Notes under the pieces: model-generated
Databases searched by the model: none
What the model was told of the DNA's origin: nothing
Seen by the model: only the letters and a program-made list of their open reading frames with translations
Part shown: in pieces, positions 53,247-62,052 of the stretch
Position numbering within the stretch: the stretch's first letter is position 1
Layout of the letters: each line of letters begins with the position of its first letter
Made by a program: the position numbers and the translations under genes
Source of the DNA: Haloechinothrix halophila YIM 93223
Lineage (GTDB): Bacteria > Actinomycetota > Actinomycetes > Mycobacteriales > Pseudonocardiaceae
DNA length: 64,000 nt
Assembly (NCBI RefSeq): GCF_000504245.1
Contig: NZ_KI632509.1
Span: 4,181,502 to 4,245,501 of the forward strand
Direction: 5' to 3'

Positions 53247-54545
53247 ATGGTTGCCGTCGATACGGGCGCCTCGGGCGGTGCGTCACCGGGGCCAGTGACG
53301 ACGCGACGCCGGTTCTTTCCCGAACTCGAGGGAATGCGAGGCTTCGCCGCGCTCGGCGTTCTGGTCACGCACGTGGCGTTCAGCTCAAGCCAAGTCGGCT
53401 GGGACGAGGTACCCGGCTTCGAACAGCAGGGCAATGGCTTCGCCGCAAACCTGCTGCAGCAGTTGCACGTCAGCCTGCCGATCTTCTTCGTGCTCTCGGG
53501 CATGCTGCTCTATCGACCGTTCGTGCTGTCCACCATCGCCGACACCCGGAGTCCCCGGCTGCGGCCGTACTTCTGGCGCAGGGCGCTGCGCACGCTTCCT
53601 GGCTACTGGGTGTGCCTTGGTGTCGTGCTGATCACCCTGAACACCGATCTCATCGAGAACTTCTGGGACGTCTTGCGCCCTGTGCTGCTACTGCAGGTAT
53701 ATGAGCAGGGGGCGCACGTCGCCGGTCTGGAGCAGGCCTGGAGCCTCGCCACCGAGGTCGCGTTCTACGCCACGCTGCCGGTGTTCGCGGCACTTCTGCA
53801 CCGGTTCGCGCGCAAGGTCAGCGATCCAGGGCAGCGCGCGCGGCGCATCCTCACCGGACTGTCGCTCGGGCTGATCGTCGGTATCGCGTTCACGATCTAC
53901 ACGCACCAGCCGTCGATGGGTGTCTACCCGATGCAGAACGAATGGCCGATCGGCTGGGTCGGCTTCATCGCGATCGGGATGGCGCTGGCCACCTTGTCCG
54001 CGACGGCGGAGGTCGCGCCGCACGCGGTACCCGCGCCATACCGGCTTGTGATGGACCGTCCGATCCTGCCGTGGATCGGTGCGGTCGTGGTGTACTTGCT
54101 GGCGTGCGTGTCGCCGTTCGGTGACCCAGGCAAGGCGAACTACCCCGCGATGGACCAGGCGCTCGTCGAGCACATCGCCTACCTGAGCTTCGGACTGCTG
54201 ATCGTCGCCCCGCTGACCGTGCCTGATCTGCGCTCCCGGTTCATCAAGGCGGTGCTGAGCAACCCGGTCACGCTCTACTTGGGACGGATCTCCTACGGCC
54301 TGTACCTCTGGCACATCGCGATCATCTACTACTACAGCACCGACGGCGTCCTGTTCCAGGTCGCCGGGTTCGGCGAGCTGCTTGTGGTGACCCTGCTCGG
54401 CAGCACCATCGCCGCCACGCTGAGCTACTACGTCGTGGAGAAGCCCGCGATGGCGCTCCGTGAGCGCCTGGGCAAGACAACCCGGACGCCGAGTGTCGCC
54501 GTCCTCGACAACACGCAGGAGCGCGCGCCTGTCCCGTCCGCCTGA
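53247..54545 (+). CDS. Membrane acyltransferase, acyltransferase 3 family
   Basis: A 432-residue protein with around ten hydrophobic helices. It opens with the family motif RRRFFPELEGMRGFAALGVLVTHVAF, continues VSLPIFFVLSGMLLYRPFVL and RALRTLPGYWVCLGVVLITL, and ends in VTLYLGRISYGLYLWHIAIIYYY and SYYVVEKPAMALRERLG. ATG 53247 has AAGGAG seven bases upstream; an in-frame TTG at 53208 does not. Members O-acylate sugars, peptides or antibiotics at the membrane. It may acylate the cluster product or a surface polymer. It is separated from the thioesterase by 131 bases and may have its own promoter. Confidence 0.88.
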   Translation: MVAVDTGASGGASPGPVTTRRRFFPELEGMRGFAALGVLVTHVAFSSSQVGWDEVPGFEQQGNGFAANLLQQLHVSLPIFFVLSGMLLYRPFVLSTIADTRSPRLRPYFWRRALRTLPGYWVCLGVVLITLNTDLIENFWDVLRPVLLLQVYEQGAHVAGLEQAWSLATEVAFYATLPVFAALLHRFARKVSDPGQRARRILTGLSLGLIVGIAFTIYTHQPSMGVYPMQNEWPIGWVGFIAIGMALATLSATAEVAPHAVPAPYRLVMDRPILPWIGAVVVYLLACVSPFGDPGKANYPAMDQALVEHIAYLSFGLLIVAPLTVPDLRSRFIKAVLSNPVTLYLGRISYGLYLWHIAIIYYYSTDGVLFQVAGFGELLVVTLLGSTIAATLSYYVVEKPAMALRERLGKTTRTPSVAVLDNTQERAPVPSA

Positions 54546-54568
54546 CGCGGCGGCTCATTCGCAACGCC

Positions 54569-54605
54569 CACGGTGGGGGTGGTCCTCGCGACCACCCCCA
54601 CCGTG
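54569..54605 (+). terminator. Terminator after the acyltransferase gene
   Basis: CACGGTGGGGGTGGTC (54569-54584) pairs with GACCACCCCCACCGTG (54590-54605) across a 5-base loop, a 16-bp perfect stem marking the right end of the accessory operon. Confidence 0.9.
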
Positions 54606-54892
54606 CTGCGCGCGCCGGCCTCGTGCGCCGTATCCCCCACTCTCGACGCTGTGTTCCCCGTTCCCGACGCTGTCGTCAGCGTTTCGGTCGTCGGTGTGTG
54701 CTCACGGGGCCCGAGCTCCTGGACCGACCACACACCGTCGGAGGGTGCGCAACACGCAACACGGCAGCAGGAACGTGGGACACAACGCCCTAGGCGTGGG
54801 ACACGGCGTTCTGAGCGTGGGACACGGCGTTCGAAACGCGCAGCACGACGCTCCGGACGCCGCACATCGCGTCCGGAGCGGACGAGACGATG
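54606..54892. other. Gene-free gap with 21-bp tandem repeats
   Basis: Apart from the terminator at its left, the 54546-54892 gap contains no supported gene. Its right half is repetitive, with three copies of a 21-bp unit (54773-54831) and neighbouring partial motifs, plus a short palindrome near GCGTTCGAAACGC. Confidence 0.55.
54773..54831. repeat. Three 21-bp spaced direct repeats
   Basis: ACGTGGGACACAACGCC (54773), GCGTGGGACACGGCGTT (54794) and the same again (54815), at exact 21-base steps. They lie 3' of the acyl-CoA dehydrogenase gene and past the acyltransferase terminator. Confidence 0.8.
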
Positions 54893-56053
54893 CTACGCGG
54901 GCAAGCCGAGGTGGCGGGCGATAAGCATCCGCTGCACCTCGCTGGTGCCTTCACCGATCTCCAGGATCTTGGCGTCGCGGTAGAAGCGCCCGACCGGCGA
55001 CTCGTTCATGAAGCCGTAGCCGCCGAAGATCTGCGTGGCGTCGCGGGCGTTGTCCATGGCCGCGTTGGAGGACACCAGCTTGGCCATCGCCGCTTCCTGC
55101 TTGAATGGCTCGCCACGCAGCAGCTTGGCCACGGCCGCGTAGTACGCCAGCCGGGCGGTGTGCACGCGGGTTGCCATGTCCGCGATGGTGAACTGAATGG
55201 CCTGGCGGGACCCGATCGGCGCGCCGAAAGCCTCACGTTGACTGGCGTAGCGGACGCACTCGTCGACGCAGCCTTGGGCGAGTCCGACACCGACCGCCGA
55301 GATGGCGATGCGGCTTTCATCCAGAATGGACAGAAACTGCGCCATTCCCCTGCCGCGCTGGCCGAGCAGGTTCGATTCAGGTACCCGGCAGTCGGTGAAG
55401 GACAACTCGTGGGTGTCCGATGCGCACCATCCCACCTTGGAGTAGCTGGGACCGACGTCGAACCCCGGCGTGCCAGACGGCACCAGAATCGTGGAGATCT
55501 CCGCGCCGCTAGTACCAGCGTGGCCACCCGTCACCGCGGTCACCGTCACGACGCTGGTGATATCGGTGCCCGAGTTGGTGATGAAGCATTTGGTGCCGTT
55601 GATGACCCAGTCGCCGCCGTCCAGCTCAGCGCGCGTGCGAGTCGCTCCCGCGTCCGTACCGCCATCCGGCTCGGTCAACCCGAACGCCGCCAACGCCTCG
55701 CCACGGCACAACGACGGCAGCCACCGCTCGCGCTGTTCGACCGTGCCGAACCGGTACAGCGGCATCGCTCCGAGCGACACCCCGGCGGACAAGGCGATCG
55801 CGACGGACGAGTCCACCCGCGCCAGCTCCTCCAGCGCGATACACAGCGCGAGATAGTCGCCGCCCATGCCGCCCAGTTCCTCGGGGAACGGCAGACCGAA
55901 CAGGCCCATCTTGCCCATGGTGGCGACCAGTGGATACGGGAACTCGCCACGCTCGTAGTAGTCGCCGATCACCGGCGAGACCTCGCTGCGCGCGAAGTCC
56001 GCGACGGTCGCGCGCAGCGCGTCGTGCTCGTCGTCCAGCCGAAGATCGATCAC
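54893..56053 (-). CDS. Acyl-CoA dehydrogenase
   Basis: A 386-residue FAD enzyme that oxidises acyl-CoA thioesters at C2-C3. Landmarks: LPFPEELGGMGGDYLALCIALEELARVDSS, AAFGLTEPDGGTDAGATRTRA, INGTKCFITNSGTDITSV, and the C-terminal QIFGGYGFMNESPVGRFYRDAKILEIGEGTSEVQ, which carries the expected catalytic Glu region. The GTG start lies 4 bases after the SDR stop, so the two are coupled. Probably general fatty or branched-chain acid catabolism, and the first gene to the right of the biosynthetic cluster. Confidence 0.93.
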   Translation of the reverse strand: MIDLRLDDEHDALRATVADFARSEVSPVIGDYYERGEFPYPLVATMGKMGLFGLPFPEELGGMGGDYLALCIALEELARVDSSVAIALSAGVSLGAMPLYRFGTVEQRERWLPSLCRGEALAAFGLTEPDGGTDAGATRTRAELDGGDWVINGTKCFITNSGTDITSVVTVTAVTGGHAGTSGAEISTILVPSGTPGFDVGPSYSKVGWCASDTHELSFTDCRVPESNLLGQRGRGMAQFLSILDESRIAISAVGVGLAQGCVDECVRYASQREAFGAPIGSRQAIQFTIADMATRVHTARLAYYAAVAKLLRGEPFKQEAAMAKLVSSNAAMDNARDATQIFGGYGFMNESPVGRFYRDAKILEIGEGTSEVQRMLIARHLGLPA

Positions 56054-56057
56054 CGGA

Positions 56058-56813
56058 TCACCCGGGAACCGAGCCGACCATGCCGCCGTCGGCGACGATC
56101 TCCTGGCCGGTGACGTACCCGGACGACGGCGACAGCAGGAACAGCACGACGTCAGCGATCTCGTCAGGCTCAGCGAGCCTGCCAGCAGGAACCTGGCTGC
56201 GGAAGAGGTCCCTGACCTCTTCCGATCCGGTCATGTCCATGAGCATCTCGGTCGCGACGTGGCCGGGCGTCACGGTGTTGACGCGGATGCCGCGCCCCGC
56301 GAGCGCGGGCGCCAGCGTCTGCGCGAGGCTGCGGACGGCCGCCTTGCTTGCGGCGTAGACCGAACCGGGCGCCATGCCACGATGCACCAGCCACGAGCCG
56401 TTCAGCACGATCGAGCCGCCATCGGCGAGCAGGTCGAGGGCCTTCTGCACCGTGAAGAAGGTGCCCTTGAGGTTGGTGTCGACGACCTGGTCGAAGTCAG
56501 CTTCGGTGATCGCGTCCGGCATCGCGTTGAGCCCGACACCGGCGTTGGCGAACACGCCGTCGAGGCTGCCGAAGCGGTGCTTGGTCTCGGCGATGATCCG
56601 ATCGATCTCGTCGGGCCGTGCGACGTCGGCTGCCACCGCGAGCACCCGCGTGCCCGCGGCGAGCTCGTCGCTTGCCCGCTGCAACCGGTCCTTGTCCCTG
56701 CCCGCGATGACGACATTGGCGCCCTCGGCCACGAGACGACGGGCGGTGGCGAAGCCGATTCCCGAGCCGCCACCGGTGATGAGCACTGTTTTGCCTGCGA
56801 AAAACTCAGCCAT
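56058..56813 (-). CDS. Short-chain dehydrogenase/reductase
   Basis: A 251-residue NAD(P)-dependent enzyme. Cofactor motif TVLITGGGSGIGFATARRLVAEG, the NAG motif in GVFANAGVGLN, and the catalytic Tyr-x3-Lys in SVYAASKAAVRSLAQ; typical C-terminus YVTGQEIVADGGMVG. Start 56813 (MAEFFAGKTVL) is set by the fold. Divergent from the SRPBCC gene and coupled to the acyl-CoA dehydrogenase downstream. Substrate unknown, probably a hydroxyacyl derivative. Confidence 0.93.
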   Translation of the reverse strand: MAEFFAGKTVLITGGGSGIGFATARRLVAEGANVVIAGRDKDRLQRASDELAAGTRVLAVAADVARPDEIDRIIAETKHRFGSLDGVFANAGVGLNAMPDAITEADFDQVVDTNLKGTFFTVQKALDLLADGGSIVLNGSWLVHRGMAPGSVYAASKAAVRSLAQTLAPALAGRGIRVNTVTPGHVATEMLMDMTGSEEVRDLFRSQVPAGRLAEPDEIADVVLFLLSPSSGYVTGQEIVADGGMVGSVPG

Positions 56814-56966
56814 GCCATCAGCGTCGCAGCCGAGGTACCCAGGAGGCGTCTTGCCGATTGCGCTTCGCTGACCAGCGGCGCCGCAATGCTGAGGACGCCT
56901 CCGTGCGCCAACCTGCGCGACGCTGCCCTCGACACGCACGGTTGTCACACCGAGAAAGGACCACAT

Positions 56967-57437
56967 ATGAGCGAGCTTCGCGAGATCCGGCTCAGCCGCG
57001 TCATCCCGGCGCCGCCGGAGACCGTGTTCACGGCGTGGATCACGCCAGAGCAGTTCACACACTGGTGGGGCGGCGAGGGCTTCTCGGCCCCGCTGTCGAC
57101 GATCGAGATGGACGCCAGGCCGGGCGGCACCTGGAAGGCGACCATGATCTCCGACGAGGACGGCATGGAGATCCCGTTTCACGGCATCTACCACGAGGTC
57201 GTCCCTGGCGAGCGGTTGGTGTTCAGCCTGATCGACGAGAACGACGACGACCTCGAGGCCAAGCGGCAGGCAGGCACGGCGGAAGAGTCGGTAACGATCA
57301 CCTTCACCGACCGCGACGGCAAGACCGAGCTGGAGTTCCTGCAGCGCGGATACCTGCCGGAGGAGGAACTGCCACGCGCGGCAGAGGGCTGGTCCAGCTT
57401 CTTCGACGGCCTCGCCAAGTACCTCGGCGAACGCTGA
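56967..57437 (+). CDS. SRPBCC/AHSA1-domain protein
   Basis: A 156-residue START-like protein: RVIPAPPETVFTAWITPEQFTHWWGGEGF, TWKATMISDEDGMEIPFHGIYHEVVPGERLVFSL, and VTITFTDRDGKTELEFLQRG. This is the Aha1-type ligand-binding fold. Such proteins bind hydrophobic ligands; no catalytic role can be assigned. GAAAGGA precedes the ATG. It is transcribed alone between two leftward operons and ends in a strong hairpin. Confidence 0.88.
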   Translation: MSELREIRLSRVIPAPPETVFTAWITPEQFTHWWGGEGFSAPLSTIEMDARPGGTWKATMISDEDGMEIPFHGIYHEVVPGERLVFSLIDENDDDLEAKRQAGTAEESVTITFTDRDGKTELEFLQRGYLPEEELPRAAEGWSSFFDGLAKYLGER

Positions 57438-57459
57438 GACGTCGACCCCGCCACGCGAC

Positions 57460-57507
57460 AACGACCCGGTGGCGCACCCGCACTACGCAGGGCGCCGCCG
57501 GGTCGTT
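57460..57507. terminator. Terminator between SRPBCC and CoA ligase genes
   Basis: AACGACCCGGTGGCGC (57460-57475) pairs with GCGCCGCCGGGTCGTT (57492-57507) with a single mismatch and a 16-base loop; it lies between convergent genes. Confidence 0.82.
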
Positions 57508-57583
57508 CCTTGCCCTGGGTAGGAGTCCCGATGTTGATCAGGCGCCCACGCCAGGCGCGCCGCCACGGCCGCGTGCCACTGCC

Positions 57584-59224
57584 CTACCGGCTTGTTGGTA
57601 AGCCCACCACGAGGTCTTCGCGCGCCCATTCGGCCAGCTCCACCTTGCGGACCTTGCCGCTGGCGGTCATCGGGAACTCGCCGGTGAAACGCACGTAGCG
57701 TGGCACCTTGAACGCGGCGAGCTGGCCCCGGCAGAATTCGCGGACCTCATCCGGCGTCAGCTCGTCGGCGTGCTCAGCGGGCCGGATCCAGGCGACCAGT
57801 TCCTCCCCATAACGCTCGTCGGGGACACCGACCACCTGCGCGTCGGCGATGTCCGGGTGGGTGTGCAGGTACTGCTCGATCTCGGCGGGGTAGATGTTCT
57901 CCCCGCCTCGCACGATCATGTCCTTGATCCGCCCGGTGATACGCAAGTAGCCGTCGTCGTCGAGCACACCCTGGTCACCGGTATGCATCCACCGTGCCGG
58001 GTCCACGGCCTGAGCGGTCTTCTCCGGCATCTCCCAGTAGCCGAGCATCACCGAGTACCCCCGGATACACACCTCCCCCGGCGTGCCACGCGCCACGGTC
58101 CGCCCGGTAGCTGGGTCGACGACCTTGATCTCGACGTGCGGTCCCGCCGCACCCACCGTGGACACCCTGCGGTCCATGCCGTCCTGTGCCCTGGTCTGCG
58201 TCGCGACCGGCGAGGTTTCCGTCATGCCGTAGCAGATGGTCACCTCCGCCATACCGAGCTTGTCGATGACCTGCTTCATCACCTCGACCGGGCACGGCGA
58301 GCCGGACATGATTCCCGTGCGCAGCGAACGGACGTCGAGCTCATCGACGTCCGTCCTGTCGAGGATGTCGATGAACATCGTCGGCACCCCGTACAGCGAC
58401 GTGCACCGCTCGTCGGCGACGGCGTGCAGCGTGGCACCAGCGTCGAACGACGGCGCGGGCAGTACGACAGCGGCGCCGTGGGTCATGGCGGCGAGCGTGC
58501 CCATCACCATGCCGAAGCAATGGAACAACGGCACCGGGACACACACCCGGTCCGCCTCGGTGTAGCCGCACAGCTCCCCGACGAAAAAGCCGTTGTTCAG
58601 GATGTTGTGATGCGACAGGGTCGCCCCCTTGGGGAAGCCCGTCGTGCCAGAGGTGAACTGGATGTTGATCGGGTCGTCGGCGCTCAGCGTCGCCTGCACG
58701 CCCCGCAGAATGTCCAGTTCGGACCGCTGGCCTGCGGCGAACAGGTCGTGCCAGCGAGCACTCCCGATCAGCACCACGTGCTCGAGTGCAGGGCAGCGCG
58801 GCAACACCAGGTCGATCATGGCCGTGTAGTCGGACGTCTTGTAGCGCCGCGCGGCGACAAGCAGCCGCACGCCCGCTTGGTTGAGCACGTACTCCAGCTC
58901 GTGCTCGCGATACAGCGGGTTGATGTTGACAAGAATCGCGCCGATCTTCGCCGCGGCGAACTGCGTCACTGTCCATTCCGCACAGTTCGGCGCCCAGATG
59001 CCGATCCGGTCACCGGTCGCGATCCCGGCGTCGAGCAGGCCGAGCGCGAGGGCATCGACCTGCGCGGACAGCGCGGCGTACGTCAGCCGGACGCCGCCGG
59101 CGACGTCGACCAGCGCCTCGCGGTGGCCGAACCGGGACACGATCGTGTCGAAGCGGTAGCCGATGGTGTCCCCAGCCAGCGGCGCCCCATAACCACCCGA
59201 CGTGTAGCTCGGCAGGCGTGTCAT
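57584..59224 (-). CDS. Acyl-CoA synthetase (AMP-forming, FadD-like)
   Basis: A 546-residue ligase activating a carboxylic acid to its CoA ester. AMP-binding motif NIQFTSGTTGFPKGATLSHHNI, then TICYGMTETSPVATQ, the hinge Asp in HTGDQGVLDDDGYLRITGRIKDM and the C-terminal catalytic Lys in MTASGKVRKVELAEW. Start 59224 (MTRLPSYTSGGYG) is 7 bases after the stop of the upstream flavin enzyme; the long in-frame extension is not coding. Likely substrate: medium or long fatty acids. Confidence 0.93.
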   Translation of the reverse strand: MTRLPSYTSGGYGAPLAGDTIGYRFDTIVSRFGHREALVDVAGGVRLTYAALSAQVDALALGLLDAGIATGDRIGIWAPNCAEWTVTQFAAAKIGAILVNINPLYREHELEYVLNQAGVRLLVAARRYKTSDYTAMIDLVLPRCPALEHVVLIGSARWHDLFAAGQRSELDILRGVQATLSADDPINIQFTSGTTGFPKGATLSHHNILNNGFFVGELCGYTEADRVCVPVPLFHCFGMVMGTLAAMTHGAAVVLPAPSFDAGATLHAVADERCTSLYGVPTMFIDILDRTDVDELDVRSLRTGIMSGSPCPVEVMKQVIDKLGMAEVTICYGMTETSPVATQTRAQDGMDRRVSTVGAAGPHVEIKVVDPATGRTVARGTPGEVCIRGYSVMLGYWEMPEKTAQAVDPARWMHTGDQGVLDDDGYLRITGRIKDMIVRGGENIYPAEIEQYLHTHPDIADAQVVGVPDERYGEELVAWIRPAEHADELTPDEVREFCRGQLAAFKVPRYVRFTGEFPMTASGKVRKVELAEWAREDLVVGLPTSR

Positions 59225-59231
59225 CGCTGCC

Positions 59232-60443
59232 TCAGGCCGCGACGCCGAACTCGGCCTTGGCCAGCTCCCGAGGCGCGATCGCGGACAGGAACACCGCGAC
59301 CCCGGCGTGACTGTGCAGCATGGACAGATCGCGCCACACGCGCTCCACCCGTTCGCCCTGCCGGATGGCGCTGGAGCCAGCGGTCGGGAACAGGTAGTCG
59401 GCGACCGCGCTCCAGCACAGCTGGACAACCTCCCGGCAGATACCGGCGATCCGCAGTTCCTCGGCCTGGGTGAACGACGACGGCCCCGCGGCGCACAGGT
59501 CATTCCACTGCTGGATGGCCTGCAGGAACGCAGCCTCCGCCGTCGCGATCCTGCCAGCGGCCTTGCCGTACCACCACTGGAAGTCCGGATCGTCGGTGCG
59601 GTCGACGATCGGCGGGAAGGTCGTCGTCCGAGAACGCATCAGGTCGGCGTAGGCGTCCAGTGCGTTCAGCGCCATCCCCACCGCGAGCACCGCGTCCTCC
59701 AGCACCATGAAGCTGAGCAAACCGCCGCCATACAGCGGATTGCCGTGCAGCGCCAACCCCGGCGTCCCTTCGGTCACCGTGATCATGCTGAGGTGCTGGC
59801 GGATCGTGAAATGGTCGGGAACCGTGCCGTCGGTCATCGCGATGCTGTGTGAACCACTGCCCCGCTGCCCCAGGTAGCCGCCCCAGTCATCGAGCCGCTC
59901 CCACTGGTCGCGTGGCGCGATGAACAGCATCGGTTCCGGCTCGCCGCCCTCGCCTTCGACGAGGGTGTGTCCCATGAAGTGCGTCGCGTACGGCACGCCA
60001 GAGCAGTACTTCCAGATGCCGTTGAGCACCCACTGGCCATCGCCACGTTCCACCGTGCCGCTTGGCACGACCGTCGCGGGGCAGATGAAGTCGCCGTCGC
60101 GGAACAGCTCGTCCTGCGCGCGCTCGTCGAACAACGAGGCGACGGCGTGTGCGTGCGCTGCTCCGAGGCAGTACATCCAGCCGGTAGACGGGCAACCGCG
60201 GATCAGCTCGAGCGCGACCCGCATGAACGTGTCGACGCCGAACTCGTAGCCGCCGTAGCGCCGGGGAACGAGCAGCCGGTAGAAGCCTGCCTCGCGGAAG
60301 TCCTCATGGGTGTCCTCCGCGTAGTAGGTGCGCTTCTCCGTCTCCGTCTGGCGCTCCACCAGCGTTGGCGCGATCGCCTTCGCGCGGGCCACGACGTCGG
60401 CTGGAGTGAGATCCGGTTCGGGGGGTGCGGACAGCTCGGCCAT
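59232..60443 (-). CDS. Flavin-dependent hydroxylase of the acyl-CoA dehydrogenase fold
   Basis: A 403-residue relative of HsaA/DszC-type monooxygenases, and a distant paralogue of 34424-35605. Shared features: FREAGFYRLLVPRRYGGYEFGVDTFM, CPSTGWMYCLGAAHAHAVAS, GQWVLNGIWKYCSGVPYATHFMGH and a C-terminal helical domain with WRDLSMLHSHAGVAVFLS. Start 60443 (MAELSAPPEPDLTPADVV) was preferred over 60551. It precedes a CoA ligase with a 7-base gap. It probably hydroxylates an aromatic or steroid-like acid before CoA activation. It needs a reductase; the nearest visible is 25220-25843. Confidence 0.85.
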   Translation of the reverse strand: MAELSAPPEPDLTPADVVARAKAIAPTLVERQTETEKRTYYAEDTHEDFREAGFYRLLVPRRYGGYEFGVDTFMRVALELIRGCPSTGWMYCLGAAHAHAVASLFDERAQDELFRDGDFICPATVVPSGTVERGDGQWVLNGIWKYCSGVPYATHFMGHTLVEGEGGEPEPMLFIAPRDQWERLDDWGGYLGQRGSGSHSIAMTDGTVPDHFTIRQHLSMITVTEGTPGLALHGNPLYGGGLLSFMVLEDAVLAVGMALNALDAYADLMRSRTTTFPPIVDRTDDPDFQWWYGKAAGRIATAEAAFLQAIQQWNDLCAAGPSSFTQAEELRIAGICREVVQLCWSAVADYLFPTAGSSAIRQGERVERVWRDLSMLHSHAGVAVFLSAIAPRELAKAEFGVAA

Positions 60444-60593
60444 GCCCGCAGCATCACACCCGCCGCCGAACCGGTGCGTCTCATCGATTGCGTCGCGCTC
60501 CGGCAAACAAGGAGACGTCTCCGCGGTGACCCCGCCGTCACGCTGTCGCATGGATCAAACCCGGCCACAACGTGGAGGAACGAGGAGAGCGCA

Positions 60594-62027
60594 GTGAGCA
60601 AGACCGTTATCACCGTCTGGGTACCCGATCTCACTTTCCCCGGCTGGATGGAGCGGTGGCACGGGTTCGGACGCGAGTTCAACCAGCGCCACCCTGACTA
60701 CGAGGTAGTCATCGAAGGCAAGGACTTCTGGACGTTCCCGCTCGAGGTCGCCAAGGCCGCCCAGCACGGGAAGCAGCCAGCGCTGGCCGAGCTGTACTTC
60801 TACCTCGGCCAAACCGCACGCGACATGCGGGCCCAGGACGGTTCCCCGCTGTTCACCTCGGTGGAGCGCGCGGTGGGATCGCGGCAGCACATCCTCGGTG
60901 AGCCGGTGGTGCTGGACGACGTCGTCGGCGCGTTCCGTGAGTACTACACCCACGACGGCGACCTGATGTCGATGCCGTCGGTCGGCACCACCAGCCTGAT
61001 CTACGCCAACGCCGAGCTGCTTGAAGCGGCAGGCGTGTCCGAGCTGCCGCAGACCTGGGACGACGTGACCCGCGCGTGCGAGGCGGTCGCGCGCATGAAC
61101 GGCGGGCCGGAGCACGCCATCACGTGGTCCAACCACGGCACGTTCTTCCAGCAGGCGCTCGCCACTCAGGGCGGGCTGCTCGTCAACAACGACAACGGCC
61201 GCTCGGGCAGGGCCACGACCACCGACCTCGCGTCCAAGGAGATGCTGCGCTGGGTCGAGTGGTGGCGGGAGCTGCACCGTGACGGGCACTACCTGCACAC
61301 CGGCGGCATTCCGGACTGGGCGCCGACCATGCAGGCCTTCGCCGACGGTCAGGTCGCCATGCGGATCTCGTCGTCCAACGACGTCAACTACATGGTCAGG
61401 GCCGCGGAAGCCACCGGTTTCACCATGGAGGTCGGCATCTGTCCGTTCACCAACGACGTCGACTACACCGGCAACGCCGTGGCAGGCACCTCGCTGTGGC
61501 TCGCAAACGGCCTCGACAAGTCCGAAGAGGACGGTGCACTGGCGTTCCTGCAGTTCCTGCACAACCCGGAGAACGCGGCGCAGCGGCACAAGGACAACAG
61601 TTTCGCGCCGATCACCCACGCCTCGTTCGACCTGCTCGAGCGGGAGGGCTGGTTCGAGCGGCACCCGTACCACCGGGTCGCCAGCGACCATGTCAGCGCC
61701 TATCCCCGCGACGCCCGGCCGCCCCAGGGTGCGCCTGCGACACCGGTCTCGCAGGGCGCCGTGTTCGGCGACTTCGCGGGCAACCAGGACGTGATGACCC
61801 GCGCGATGCGTGACGTGCTCGACGGGGCCGACCCCGCCGACCGCTTCGCGAGGGCGACCGAAGAGGCCCAGCGGCTGCTCGACGCCTACAACGCCTACGC
61901 CATCGAGACCGGATTCCGTTCCCCGGACGACAGTCCCAACAGCAGCCTGAACGTGGAGTACTTCACCACGGCCATGGCTGGCAGGGACTACTCGGCAGCC
62001 GACCTGGAGAAGGTCGTCAACCGCTGA
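60594..62027 (+). CDS. ABC-type solute-binding-like protein lacking a signal peptide
   Basis: A 477-residue protein with the type 1 extracellular solute-binding fold: VWVPDLTFPGWMERWHGFGREFNQRHPDYEVVIEG, MSMPSVGTTSLIYANAELLEAAGVSELPQTWDDVTRA and FADGQVAMRISSSNDVNYMVRAA. It starts at a GTG with GAGGAACGAGGAGAG upstream and reaches the mature domain almost at once (SKTVITVWVPD). There is no hydrophobic leader, lipobox or Tat motif, and no permease or ATPase gene nearby. It may be cytoplasmic, a sensor or enzyme-like reuse of the fold, or the true start may be misread, though no hydrophobic stretch lies upstream in frame. Confidence 0.8.
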   Translation: MSKTVITVWVPDLTFPGWMERWHGFGREFNQRHPDYEVVIEGKDFWTFPLEVAKAAQHGKQPALAELYFYLGQTARDMRAQDGSPLFTSVERAVGSRQHILGEPVVLDDVVGAFREYYTHDGDLMSMPSVGTTSLIYANAELLEAAGVSELPQTWDDVTRACEAVARMNGGPEHAITWSNHGTFFQQALATQGGLLVNNDNGRSGRATTTDLASKEMLRWVEWWRELHRDGHYLHTGGIPDWAPTMQAFADGQVAMRISSSNDVNYMVRAAEATGFTMEVGICPFTNDVDYTGNAVAGTSLWLANGLDKSEEDGALAFLQFLHNPENAAQRHKDNSFAPITHASFDLLEREGWFERHPYHRVASDHVSAYPRDARPPQGAPATPVSQGAVFGDFAGNQDVMTRAMRDVLDGADPADRFARATEEAQRLLDAYNAYAIETGFRSPDDSPNSSLNVEYFTTAMAGRDYSAADLEKVVNR

Positions 62028-62052
62028 CCCCACCGCGAGACAGGAGCACGTC

